Origin: Ophiostoma sp. CBS 140.51
Taxonomy: Eukaryota > Ascomycota > Sordariomycetes > Ophiostomatales > Ophiostomataceae
Assembly (NCBI GenBank): GCA_029298735.1
Contig: JANSLP010000007.1
Location: forward strand, 248,001 to 312,000
Reading direction: 5' to 3'
DNA length: 64,000 bases
Below, piece after piece: positions 24,050 through 34,738 of this stretch. The notes below the pieces were generated by a model. It had not been told where the DNA came from and did not search any database. It saw only the letters and a list, made by a program, of their open reading frames with translations. Position 1 is the stretch's first letter. Every line of letters begins with the position of its first letter. A program made the position numbers and the translations under genes.

Positions 24050-25754
24050 AGAAGAAGCACAGGCATCGTATCATTTATCCGACCTATGCAAGCATTCGAA
24101 TACCCACACACATATTTACAACTTGCAATCGACATTTTCTCTTCTTTTAGAAAAAAGGAAAACATTTTTTGAGACAGCATTTTCTGGCCATTGTTTGGGT
24201 GCATTTGCTGTGCGCAAAAATAATTCAATCTCTATGATACCACTGCTGTTGTTGGCACGGATAGGATGAAAGAGGAGGAGTACCATATCGGTTATTAGAT
24301 GAATTTGAGAGGAAGACAAAGGGGATGCAAACATCGTCTGAAGGAGAGAGGAGATACGATGATTTGATACACACTACTGCGTTATACCACAAATTCGATT
24401 TTCACATGTTCAAATAACAAAACAACCGTTTTTGCTAAACTGCTCTTGCCCTTCTTGGTGTGCTTATTGTTTTGATGCGTGCGCATCGCTCCTTCCTAAG
24501 AAAGAGTAAACAAGGCGCTTTTTTTATCTGTAACAGAAGGCATGCTTGTCGAGTACGCGACCGCGACTTCCGTGTGTAGTCGGTGCAGGCGATGAGAAGA
24601 GGTTAGGGCACGGCACGTATCTCTGGCTTGCTACGTCAGTGGTCTTGGACGCATATGCGATTCGCCTAGCTGACAACGATTAGAAAGGCAATCCGACAAG
24701 TGACAAGTGAAATATTGAGCAATTGTAGTAAGATTGATAAGGTCTTTTGCTCTGGAACTGACGTCAGGATGAAATGCAGCTGACTTGTGCGTTTGTGTGT
24801 GCCCGATTTTGCACTCCCAAACGCTTGCCCCATCCTACCTTCTCGATTAGGCATTCTTCCGCCTTCCGCAACTGCCAGTCAACACAGGTGGGGCAGACCC
24901 GCCGCTCTTGCCCATTAAACCCCCATGAAAGCCATTAAAATAGTAAAATTGCCCGAAACTCAGGCTACTCACTACCCAAAAAGCTGCCTTCCACCGCTAA
25001 CGCGTCCTCTTACCCCTCTAGCCCGTGTCCCGCAAAGGGAAACTGCGAATCAGACCCCAGAGATGCGGCTCCTCTTTGTGTGGCCTTTCCTTCTAGAACT
25101 GGAACCTCTTGCAGATAAGCGGTTAACTCTCTCTCCCGACACACATCCCGCAATTCCTCCTCCTCCTCGCTCTTCCATTCTCCCACAACACCCGGGCACA
25201 CCCCCTGATTAATGACTAGCTCGAGCTTGTTCATCAACAACAGCATCGTTCCTCCGGCCGGTTGCAATTTCGTGCATTCTCTTGTCGACGCTGTGCGCGA
25301 CGAATAGCCTCCCTCGGCTCCCACTTTCTCATCAGATTTGCCGCAAACCCCGACTTTGGGTGTGACAACTCCGGAAGCCCCGAAAGCTCGTGCCAGGGGA
25401 CCATACACGATTTGACGTCAAACAAGAACGACCCTCACGACCTCGCCGTCAATTCGACTGTTTTTCACTTTCCCATACCCTCGACATTACAAACTACCAC
25501 ACCTGCCTGAACCTGGTTTCCACACACGATTGCATCAGGCTTCAATGTGAGGCACGATTCTCTCAAGGCCTACACCAGCTTCAATCTTACCTTCCATCTC
25601 GCGACGAACCCTCCCGTTTTGCATCTCCCCTCAAGCAACGAGAAGTCTTCCTGCAGGCTTCCGACGAGCGGCCGGTCCTTTTGAGAACATCGCCATCTCA
25701 GCCGGAGCTGACGTCCACAAACAGCCTTCATTTTGGCACGCCCAAAATATCGCC
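24050..25754. other. Intergenic region (3' end of permease, upstream of 2EXR gene)
   Basis: The permease 3' region (24050-24450) is AT-rich. The rest is unremarkable, and the last 700 bp are CT-rich leader-like DNA before the ATG at 25755. No gene, tRNA or repeat is seen. Confidence 0.5.
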
Positions 25755-27158
25755 ATGCCTGTCGATACGCGTGGAGCGAAGCGGCGGCGCTTGGAAGAGA
25801 GCCAAGCACCGCCTCGCCCATCCGGGGGCCCTTCGATGCTCGGGATCCCACACACGGTCAAGATGGAGGAGAACCTGACATGTCCGTCGCTGCGACCGTT
25901 TAAGGAAGCTGCCGCAGCAGACATAGGCAAGGAGGTCCGGAACTACGACACGTTCCACCCGTTTCAACGACTCCCACCAGAGCTTCGTGTCCACATCTGG
26001 CGGGAAGTTGCCGAAGATGCCACAGTGCCGTTCCACCCCCTGCGCGTGCGGGTGTACCGTGGTACCGAACGTGTCCACCGACCAGGACAGAAACGACCCT
26101 TCTATGTCAAGAACGTGCTGCGGCTTGCAACGATGCCCGACCTTGGCATAGTAACAAGGAAGCGGCGCAACCTGCTTCAAATCAACAAGGAGTGCCGCGG
26201 AGAGGTGCTGAAGTTGTGGGACTCGTCGCTCAAGATGGAGCGCGGCAGGGTCTTGCGCTTCAGCTATAAGTACGACATCGTGTACCTGGACATTATCAAC
26301 CCTGCCGTCATGGACGATTTTATGACGCTTCGGCAAAACGATGAGCTACCGGAATTCACAAATGCTATCGGCCATATCGGCTTTGACATGACGCCGAGCG
26401 TTCCGTTGTGGATGATCACTAACCATGAAGATCTGGAACCGCAACTACGTCTACTACTGTGCTTCCCTCGTCTACATACCATGTCTCTAGTGGCCTTTGG
26501 CGCATTTGAGCCTGAAATCAACTGGCAGTCGGAAGCTGATGCGCAATGGGTCCTTGTACGCTCACGCGGCCACCGCGTCTATCTACGTGGTTTCCCGGCT
26601 CTGGAAGGCATCAACTACCACGCGCTTCAAAGTACCATCGGCAACCGGTCCCCGACGCCCATGATAAAACACGATTGTGCCATATGTACGATTCACAAGT
26701 GCGTCTACGTCAACGAGGTGCTCGGCAGCAGCCAAGCACGCCAGGCCCGTCTTCTTTCTCGGTCCGAGCTCGAGCCCGAAGAACTGGCATTTCTCCGGAA
26801 CCTCGAGCACCACACACTGATGGCCACAAAGCCACTCCTGGCTAAGCGCCTGCCGGTGTATCAAAGTGGCACCCATCGCTGGTGGAAGAACCGACCACCC
26901 GTCCAGCCTCCGCCGCACCACGATCAGGTCGTGGACGATCACAACCATGGTGATGAAGAAAGTGACTTTGGAAGTGACGGCGATGACGACGACGACGTTC
27001 TTGTCCAGCACTTGGTTGTTGGCGGAGACGGAAACGATGTGATCCAGGGCGTTTTTATCGGTGGCCACCCTGACGAAGACAGCGACGACATGGACATCCA
27101 CGACCATTTCCATCACGACGATGACGACGGCAGCTCTGACGACGATTTCTTTAATTAG
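25755..27158 (+). CDS. 2EXR-domain protein with acidic C-terminal tail
   Basis: A single exon of 467 residues. After a short basic N-terminus (KRRRLEE, a possible nuclear signal), a 2EXR domain begins at about residue 67 (FHPFQRLPPELRVHIWREVAE). This module is common in filamentous ascomycetes and resembles an F-box start, but its function is unknown. The middle follows the usual 2EXR pattern (LLQINKECRGEVLKLW, FDIVYLD-like segments). From about residue 395 the tail is dominated by Asp/Glu/His (DGDDDDD, DDDDGSSDDDFFN). It could be nuclear and chromatin-facing (inference). A second, larger 2EXR protein lies at 40893-43400, and the two share the domain but little else. Confidence 0.9.
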   Translation: MPVDTRGAKRRRLEESQAPPRPSGGPSMLGIPHTVKMEENLTCPSLRPFKEAAAADIGKEVRNYDTFHPFQRLPPELRVHIWREVAEDATVPFHPLRVRVYRGTERVHRPGQKRPFYVKNVLRLATMPDLGIVTRKRRNLLQINKECRGEVLKLWDSSLKMERGRVLRFSYKYDIVYLDIINPAVMDDFMTLRQNDELPEFTNAIGHIGFDMTPSVPLWMITNHEDLEPQLRLLLCFPRLHTMSLVAFGAFEPEINWQSEADAQWVLVRSRGHRVYLRGFPALEGINYHALQSTIGNRSPTPMIKHDCAICTIHKCVYVNEVLGSSQARQARLLSRSELEPEELAFLRNLEHHTLMATKPLLAKRLPVYQSGTHRWWKNRPPVQPPPHHDQVVDDHNHGDEESDFGSDGDDDDDVLVQHLVVGGDGNDVIQGVFIGGHPDEDSDDMDIHDHFHHDDDDGSSDDDFFN

Positions 27159-27880
27159 TCCTACTAAAAGGGAGAGGAGTTTTTTTTGGTTTCTTGAACG
27201 GTTTTATGGACTGGTTGTTCTGACACGAGTGGCATTGCTTTTCGGCGTTTTGGTCCACTATGATACCTTGGGAAAGGGCTGTTTTGTTGTTTTTTATCTT
27301 TGATCTTGTTTCTGTCTTGTTGCCCCTTATTCTCTTTTTTCTGACCTCAATACTGTTACCTTTATGTTGCCTTTCCTTTCCCATCTTATTCGGTTGATTT
27401 CCCCCTTCTTAATTTCTGTTTCGCATATCTTTGTATGGGGAACGGATAAGGCGTTTGAGGTGTACTGATTTATCGTTGGTTTCTATGTTAATTTTATTTG
27501 TACGGTGTTTACCCCCTAGACTCTGAGCAGCCTGGTATTGTCTTGCAATAGAACTGTGCACTTCGCTGTGTTGTCAAGAAGACCGTGTTTTTTTGCAACT
27601 TGAAATGTTGTTTAGTGTTAGTATGTATCGGTGATTGTACGTTGATGTTTCACAGGAACGGTCGGCCTGTATATCCAGCTGGTTGTTCTTAGTTTAGAGT
27701 AGCCTAGAGATATTTATGACAGATTTCTAGTCCTGAATTCTCTTATATAATATGCAATAGCGTGCCTTCGTAACATGGTATCATAAAAGCCGTTACAGTA
27801 TGCGCCACCCAGAAAAAGTCATGGTTCGTATGCATGCGCTGTCCCTCCCTTGCTCGTTATGTCATCTCTCCTTTCTCCTT
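27159..27880. other. Convergent intergenic region
   Basis: T-rich 3' DNA between the 2EXR gene and PSF3. It includes AT-rich stretches that fit polyadenylation signals in both directions. No gene is seen. Confidence 0.5.
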
Positions 27881-28632
27881 CTAATAGTTCCGCTTGACGT
27901 TGTCAACAAACTCGCGACCCGCTTTAGCGCCATCATGTGCTTGCCGGAACACCTGCCGCTCCCACTCGTCCAGGCTTCGTAGGAACTCTTGTCCGGCATA
28001 GCCCACACCCAGGTTGCTGCTCGTGTTGCCCGGGTCGTCTTTCCGGTCGGCAGAATCGCCGCCTGAATGACTTGACTGGCCGCCTCGGTTTCCTGCAGCG
28101 CCGGCACCAGCACCACCGCCAGCTGACTGTCCGCCCACTTTCCGTGCGTGCATGCCGATATCGTCTGTGCGGCCCACAAACGCGTCCCGCAGCACAGCCG
28201 CCAGGTCGGCGTCTTCAAACAGATCGAGCATTCGTGTGGCCAGCGCGTAGAAGTGGGCAGACTGGTCGCGTAATGGTACAGCTCGTGGGTCGGCTTTAAG
28301 GGCTTGGATGACGTCGTGGCGGAGAGCGGGTGGGAGGTTGAGTGTCAAAAAGGGCTTTGCCTCGTCGGAGGAGGCGGCGTTGTTGGCAAGGGCGAGCATC
28401 TCGGCGAGCCACAATGGCAAGTTGAGGCGCGTGCCGGCCTTGAGTGTGTGGGAGGGGGTTTGGTCGAGGTAGCCAAGGCCCGGAACGTCAATCTGGAACT
28501 CGCATGGAATTTTCTGTAAAAGTGAAAGCGGTTGTCAGCCTGAAGGTCTGGGAACAGCTTCTGGTAAAATGGCACCAAGGACGAACTGACCTCTGCATCC
28601 GTCAGGATGGCGTCCACGTCGTAGTAGGACAT
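27881..28632 (-). CDS. PSF3: DNA replication complex GINS subunit Psf3
   Basis: Exon 1 is 28632-28591 (14 codons, MSYYDVDAILTDAE) and exon 2 is 28513-27881, with a 77-nt intron (28514-28590). The product has 224 residues. The N-terminus YYDVDAILTDAEKIPCEFQIDVPGLGYLD, split over the two exons, is the hallmark start of Psf3. It continues with KAGTRLNLPLWLAEML and a helical core (ALATRMLDLFEDADLAAVL). Psf3 is one of four GINS subunits and forms the CMG helicase with Cdc45 and Mcm2-7 at replication forks in the nucleus. A Gly/Ser-rich loop (about residues 142-186) separates the last helices; such loops vary among fungi. The gene is divergent from SOD2. Confidence 0.94.
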
Positions 28633-29371
28633 TTTGAGTTTGGTGGTGTTCGTAAGTATAGTATCGACTTTGCCTACATGTCCGTGTAGTCTCGAGCCGC
28701 AAGATTCTCTGGTCGCTGCCCAATTCGTTCCCTGCCCCGCGCTGCTGGTCGTGTCTTAAAGTGGTTTGGCTGGAAGACGCGACGCGATGCGATGTTGAAG
28801 GAGCCCACTTTCACGGATAGCACAAGCCACAAGTTCTCAGCCACAGCTCTCGACATTGGATGAAAGGACGCTAACTCCTACCCGGAATGACGACACAGGG
28901 CGACCCCGCCAGTGCTCTGCGCTGTGGCCCACTGAGAACTCACGGAGGAAGGACGGACGACGGCAAAGCTCGGGTGGAGAGCCGGCTGGATTGGTAAAGC
29001 TCATGCCTGCCACTGGCACTTTCACACTGGCACAGCGACGAATTGCGACCAGAGCTCGGGCCTGAGACAAAGAGCTGTCCCACCGTTCCCACTGTTTCCC
29101 ACAGTTTTCCCCTCCAAAATGCCCTCCAGTGTCGTACCTCCGACCAGGAATTACGAAACTGGGGGCACGTTTCCGAGCTTTCCCAATTGGCTCCTGCCAG
29201 TTTTACCTATTACAGGTGACAGCCCCCCCAAATCAAACATTTCTTGACATCATTGACAGCATCACTCTGTTTTTCCCCTTCTTTTTTTTTTTAAACTCTC
29301 CTCTCTTCCCTTCTTTTTTTCGTCCTTTTTGTCAACAACCACCACCACCACCACCACCACACACAACAACA
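28633..29371. promoter_or_regulatory. Shared divergent promoter region PSF3 / SOD2
   Basis: The 739 bp between two start codons pointing away from each other must hold both promoters. The SOD2 side has a CT-rich stretch (29270-29330) and a (CAC)n run (about 29338-29360) directly before an ACAACAACAATGG start context. Confidence 0.6.
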
Positions 29372-30232
29372 ATGGCTTCTCTCCTCCGCACGTCTACCCT
29401 CCGCGCCGCGCGCCAGGCCCGGCCTAAGGCCGGTGCCGCTGCCCTCAGCACCAACTTTATCCGCACCAAGGCCACTCTCCCGGATCTTCCGTGTATGTTT
29501 ACCTGTTTACGTCGCGATGACCTCAATTGAGTCACGCCATGTGCCTTGCTAACCCTCCCTCCTCTCTAGACGACTACAACGCCCTCGAGCCCTACATCTC
29601 CACCAAGATCATGGAGCTGCACCACTCCAAGCACCACCAGACCTACGTCTCCGGCCTCAACGCTGCCCTCGACTCCATTGCCGAGGCCAACGCCGCCGGC
29701 GACCAGCGCAAGGCCGCCAAGGCCGCGCCCCTCCTCAACTTTCACGGCGGTGGACACATCAACCACTCTCTCTTCTGGGAGAACCTGGCCCCGGCCTCGC
29801 GCGACGGTGGCGGTGACCCCTCGGGCGCCCTGAAGGTATGTTTGCGTCCCTGCTGCGCTCGCAGCCCTCCTCCGCGATAAACACTTTTTTCCTCACTCGC
29901 TTCGCTCGCTCGTGCTAACTTTTTTGTAGACCCAAATCGAAAAGGACTTTGGCTCCACCGAGGCCCTCGTCAAGCAGTTCAACGCCGCCCTCGCCGGCAT
30001 TCAGGGCTCCGGCTGGGCCTGGCTCGCCAAGGATTCTGCCTCGGGCACCTTGGCCCTCGTCACCCGCGCCAACCAGGACCCCGTCTCAGGCAGCCTTGTG
30101 CCCCTCCTTGGCATTGACGCCTGGGAGCACGCCTACTACCTGCAGTACGAGAACCGCAAGGCCGAGTACTTCTCGGCCATCTGGAACGTCATCAACTGGA
30201 AGACGGTTGGCGCGCGCTTCGAGAAGGCATAA
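29372..30232 (+). CDS. SOD2: Manganese superoxide dismutase, mitochondrial
   Basis: Exons are 29372-29492, 29570-29835 and 29930-30232, with introns of 77 and 94 nt, giving 229 residues. Residues 1 to about 30 form an Arg/Ala-rich, acid-free presequence (MASLLRTSTLRAARQARPK) typical of mitochondrial matrix import. The mature part begins KATLPDLPYDYNALEP, where the Tyr codon is completed across intron 1. Metal ligands are recognisable: His in MELHHSKHHQTYV, His in GGGHINHSLFW, and Asp and His in GIDAWEHAYYLQY. NQDPVSG fits the Mn rather than Fe type. It converts superoxide to hydrogen peroxide and oxygen. Codon use is strongly biased, which fits high expression. Confidence 0.96.
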
Positions 30233-30513
30233 ACGAGTCCTCTAGAAGAGTAGACGCTTATCATAGCATTGGATAGTATACACCCACAAATTGCAAATAA
30301 ACAAAGCATCTTACATACAATATTCGTGTTGGCCTGCGCGAACGTGATGATCAACTAATGTCTATTATTTCTTTAAGGAGGAAAGAGAGAAAAAAAGTCG
30401 AAGAGAAGAAGAAAAGAAAGAAAGAAAGGCGAAAACGCTACATTGCACTGCTATACCTAAGGTATTTAAAAGTAAACAAACAAAACATATATCGTAACTT
30501 TCGTCTAATAAAA

Positions 30514-32418
30514 CTAACCCAACCGCCAGTAGCCATATCTCATCTGGATATTTTCCATGGTGTTGCACTTGGGATGGAAGTGGTCCTCGTCGTCACCCCA
30601 AGGGAACATGGCCACGAGGCACAGCTCGTCTGGGTGTTGGCACGGGTCGCACTGCCGCCAAGTCGTCCACTGTAGCTTGCCCATGAGGTCGTTGACAAGC
30701 TGGCGAACTCGGATCTCCTTTCTCGTCTCAGGTGTTGAAATGTCGTCCTCACTCACATCCGCATACTCATGGGATGACTCTTTGAACAGGACGGAGCGAA
30801 TGTCAAAGAGCGACGTGCAAATCGTGCGTGTCACCGTCTCGAGGGCCAAGTAGATGGATCGGTCCTCAGATGTCAATGATTTCTCCCGATCGAGGGCACC
30901 CAAGAGGTAGTGCTGCGTGCACCGGTCCAGCTGCAAGTCGTGCTGCTCGTCGGGGTTGGTGTTGTTGATGTACGCGTAGAGCAACGTCGGCAGAATTTGA
31001 CCCGCAAGCTCCGTAATGGGCTTTGTCGTGCCTCGAGCCAGCTGGTCCAGCCGCTGTGAGAACCGCGTCACGATCACGTCGACGATCCCTTGCCAGTCAA
31101 TGCTCTGGCGCTCGTGCACCGCCAAATGGCCACGGGCGGCAACAACGTCACGAACACGGGCACGGATGCCGCGCCGTTCGCTTTTCGTCACATTCGACAG
31201 GCGCGGCAACTCGGGACGAGACGCATCTGGATTTGTGAGGTTGACATCGTAAAAAAAGGCCGAAACCATGCTGGACCAGTCGACATGGATGCGACCCGAG
31301 GGGAAGCCGTGGTACCGCAGCGAGACGCCCCGCAAGAACTCGGCCTCGACAAAAACGGGCAGGCCACCGGTTTGGTTCTGAAAGGGACTGGCCTGGATGT
31401 TGACGACGTCAAGACCGCCACCCTCGCTAAAATCGCAGTAAATAATCTCAAAGCCGGCTTCCGTCCGAACAAACCCGTCGATGCGGCGGTCGCCTTTTTC
31501 ATCCCATGCCCATTTCTTTGCCATGGCACACAGGTCTCGTGCACGGTTGACTTCACCGCCCCAGACGTGGCCAGGTCGTCCCTTGTGTTTATCGTCGTCT
31601 CCGTTCTTGCCTCCCTTTTTCTTTCCTTTGTCCTTCTTTGTCTCTTCTTTATTCGTCTCTTTCTTTTTCGTCTCTTCCATGAATTTGAAGCCGTCGTCGG
31701 GCCAACCTAGGAGCATCATGTCCTGCGTGTCGATGCAGCCGTAGTCGACCTTGCCGGCGGACATGCCGTCAATATACAGCAGGTTGAGCGGACGGTTGGC
31801 ACGGTAGGTGTGGAAGTAGCCGCGGAAGGCCTCATCGTCAAAACCGTCCGGTATCTCGGGCTTCTTTGGCTTATCGTCGCCGTCGTCACTGTTTTCGTTG
31901 TCTTCGTCGTCGCCCAGCGTCTTCTGGCCGTGCTCCTGAGCAAGCATCCGGTGGTGGCTCCGCCGGTTGTAATGCGCCTCGGCCACGTTATCGGATGGCA
32001 GCGGCTTCCTCCCTGGCGGTGTAAAGAACGGAGGCGGCCCCCCCGACCGGCCACGACCAAACATTTGTGCATGTTCTAGCTCAAAGGCCAGCCAGTCAAA
32101 GCCTTCCCCCGTCACACCCTTCGCCCGTTCCGCCTCATCTCCGCCGTGGTACAGCAGTTGGCCCTCCGGCACGGTCGCCAAGAAGATGGACATGCCATTG
32201 TGGTTGAGCGAGGAGCCCCATTGGCGCGTAGCTGAGTGCACGGCGTTGAAGATGGAAAAGGCATTGCGCTGGATGGCGGCGTCGCTGGGGGTGAGTGGCG
32301 GGACGGACTCGTCGTCGTAGTTGTCGCCGTTCGATGTGGTCACCGTTGCCATGGCAGTGGCTGTGTACGACAATAGCGCCAAGCCGGCGGATCGTAGGAC
32401 TGCAGAGAGAGGTGCCAT
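30514..32418 (-). CDS. Secreted protein of unknown function (conserved fungal family)
   Basis: A single exon of 634 residues, with ATG at 32418. A signal peptide covers about residues 1-24 (LRSAGLALLSYTATAMA). The body contains LNLLYIDGMSAGK...DTQDMMLLGW, a motif I recognise from a widespread but unnamed family of secreted ascomycete proteins. It also has GFVRTEAGFEIIYCDF and a cysteine-rich C-terminus (WRQCDPCQHPDELCLVAMFPWGDDEDHFHPKC). A Lys/Glu/Asp-rich insertion of about 35 residues sits in the middle (ETKKKETNKEETKKDKGKKK) and is probably a disordered loop. Potential N-glycosylation sites are present (NQT, NLT, NVT). Function is not known; I see no catalytic motif. Convergent with SOD2, with 281 bp between the stop codons. 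Confidence 0.88.
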   Translation of the reverse strand: MAPLSAVLRSAGLALLSYTATAMATVTTSNGDNYDDESVPPLTPSDAAIQRNAFSIFNAVHSATRQWGSSLNHNGMSIFLATVPEGQLLYHGGDEAERAKGVTGEGFDWLAFELEHAQMFGRGRSGGPPPFFTPPGRKPLPSDNVAEAHYNRRSHHRMLAQEHGQKTLGDDEDNENSDDGDDKPKKPEIPDGFDDEAFRGYFHTYRANRPLNLLYIDGMSAGKVDYGCIDTQDMMLLGWPDDGFKFMEETKKKETNKEETKKDKGKKKGGKNGDDDKHKGRPGHVWGGEVNRARDLCAMAKKWAWDEKGDRRIDGFVRTEAGFEIIYCDFSEGGGLDVVNIQASPFQNQTGGLPVFVEAEFLRGVSLRYHGFPSGRIHVDWSSMVSAFFYDVNLTNPDASRPELPRLSNVTKSERRGIRARVRDVVAARGHLAVHERQSIDWQGIVDVIVTRFSQRLDQLARGTTKPITELAGQILPTLLYAYINNTNPDEQHDLQLDRCTQHYLLGALDREKSLTSEDRSIYLALETVTRTICTSLFDIRSVLFKESSHEYADVSEDDISTPETRKEIRVRQLVNDLMGKLQWTTWRQCDPCQHPDELCLVAMFPWGDDEDHFHPKCNTMENIQMRYGYWRLG

Positions 32419-34738
32419 CGTGTAATCGTCTCGTGATATTGTTGGGGTCTGTCGAGAATCGATATTTGCCTCGTTGAGGAAGGCAACCCGAGATGAAGAT
32501 CAGACCAGCTCAATCAGAGCTGCGGCCTTTCAAGATCAGATATGAAGAAAATGTCGCTGCCTTCGGCCGTCCAAAGCCCCGAATCTCCGTGGCGATATCG
32601 GGATAAGATGAAGGAGCAGAAGCAAAGATGAGAGTAAAAAGGGAGATGGCTGCCCAAGTATTAAATAAAGTTTGCCGGTACCCCAGAAGGAAGCGGCACA
32701 CGCACGGCGACTTTTACTCCCGTTTTGCGATTTAATCTCTTTTTGTCAACGAGACGAACTGAATTGCAAACTTGCGAGAGAAGGCTATTTGCACTTCGTT
32801 CTTGCCTATCTTAACCAGGTCCGTCCAGTCCCTCTGGCAAGGCGGTTCGTCGCTGTTTATTGGCTACCAAGGCCCGGCCGCGTCATCTTGAAGAGGAAGG
32901 ACATTGGACTTTAAGAGTTAGGACTGTAAGCTTCAGCGGGGCTTCTTCTGCCAGTGCTTATTTTGGTGTAAGATGCGGTGCAACTACGTTCAGTAAACAG
33001 CACATAGAACTATTTGTTCACTCTCTTTTTGGTCCCAAGTTTTTGTAGAATTTTTCCATCTTCTCTTCGGAGGTAATGTTCACAAAATACATCGCGGTCG
33101 GCGCTGAATCATACGGATGAATCCTTCAAGAGTTTAGTTGAGCACGAGCTCCAGTGCTGTTGTGGATATGGCCCCGTGATCAAATCGCATGCAATGGGTG
33201 CCCCAAAAGGTCTCTCTACCATCGTACGACAGACACCACAATATGCAGTTATGAGCAGTGCGACAATGCGACTATGTCGCAACACGAAAACACGAGGATT
33301 CTCACCTGCCTTGCTGCCCTGTTGCTTCTGCACCTCGACCGGTGCCCCGCAGAGGGTCCCCAAAGCTCCCTGTCTTCCACGCGGTCGGGGCTTCGATCCA
33401 ATAAACTGCCCGCCAATGCCCGCCCGAAAAACCCACAATAAAACAGCTCAATGCCCCCTAGCCGTTGCTCGCAGCCTGCAAAAGAGACCTGCTGTGGCGC
33501 CAGGGTGGGGCGATTGGCGCATGCCTGTGCGTTTTCTACGGGAGCTAAAGCTCGCTGGCGGAGTAATCGCAATAGAGCCGTCCTTGTCGTACTTGCCCAA
33601 AGAGGTCCAGTCTCCTCAGAACCAGAGAGCTTCGCATCAAGTTTTGTCAACTGACAGGAGCAACGGAAAGACGGCCGAAGGCGTTCTCGATACCCGGCTG
33701 TCCCTTTGTGCCTGCGATCACGCCGCCATGACGCTGACTACCCAAGCGTGATTTGTGCATCAATGGGAATGGAGGAATCGAGGACAGCAGACGAGGGATG
33801 AGGGGAAAAGACAGCTGGACTTGAATTGGGCAAAAATAAAACGCCAGGGACACTTTTTAAAGAAAGGCACATCCCATTCAGGGTTCATTTAGTCGTGTGC
33901 GATAACAAAAAAAGACTCCAATTGCACAGCATTGTATTTTGCGCCAGACCCCAGTTCACGTTCACATTCCAAACTCACCGAACGGCATCGTGCAGCTAGG
34001 AACGAGTCCTCAAGGCTGTGAGTACTGACCCTCTGCTAGTTGAAGCCATACGAGTGTCTTTTGGCGCAGCCCTCGCGGCCGTCACGATATTGTCTACTCC
34101 TGCCTCATTTGCTTCAGCTCATCCTCTCCTTCCCCATCGTCTCTATCACGACCGCTCCTTCCTCCTTTAGATACCCCCACCCATTGATCTTTCCATCTAT
34201 GTATCTTCTCTCGCCCCTGCCCCTCCTAACACCGTGTCACGAGGCTTCATTTGGGAAAGAACGAGGGGGTGGCTGCAGCTACTCTGCAAAGGCCTCTCAA
34301 TATGCAGTCCCAACTTGCATATGCCTCGCAGACCGGTGCAGTTGAGACGCTCGCTCACCTTGGGCAACCTCTTCGCTTGCAGCTTTTGCAGCTTTTGCAG
34401 TCCTCTGCAGAGGTAGACGCACCTTGTTGCAGCAATCACACATCCACCACATCATTGCACCGCAGACCTACATTGGGAGACACAGGAGATATTTGAGTAT
34501 TCCTGGGTTCATGAATTGACTAGAAACCAGGAATTGACCGTTGCTTGCCACTTATTGTCGATCATCGAAATTCGCCCACGTCGCCATCATCACCATATTC
34601 CCCGCGGCTGCGAAGAACGCCCATTTCGAAGGCAACTAATCCACAAAGCCAGAAATAAATAGCACAAGAAAGAAAAGAAAAGAAGCTTTCAAGAATCGAC
34701 GGCTTGAAAGCAGAATCGGACACCGAAAGCACAGGACA
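32419..34738. other. Intergenic region between divergent genes
   Basis: About 2.3 kb of upstream DNA for both flanking genes. CTTTTGCAG is tandemly duplicated at about 34382-34400 within CT-rich DNA. Open frames are short and mutually overlapping; no domain, tRNA or element is recognised. Confidence 0.5.
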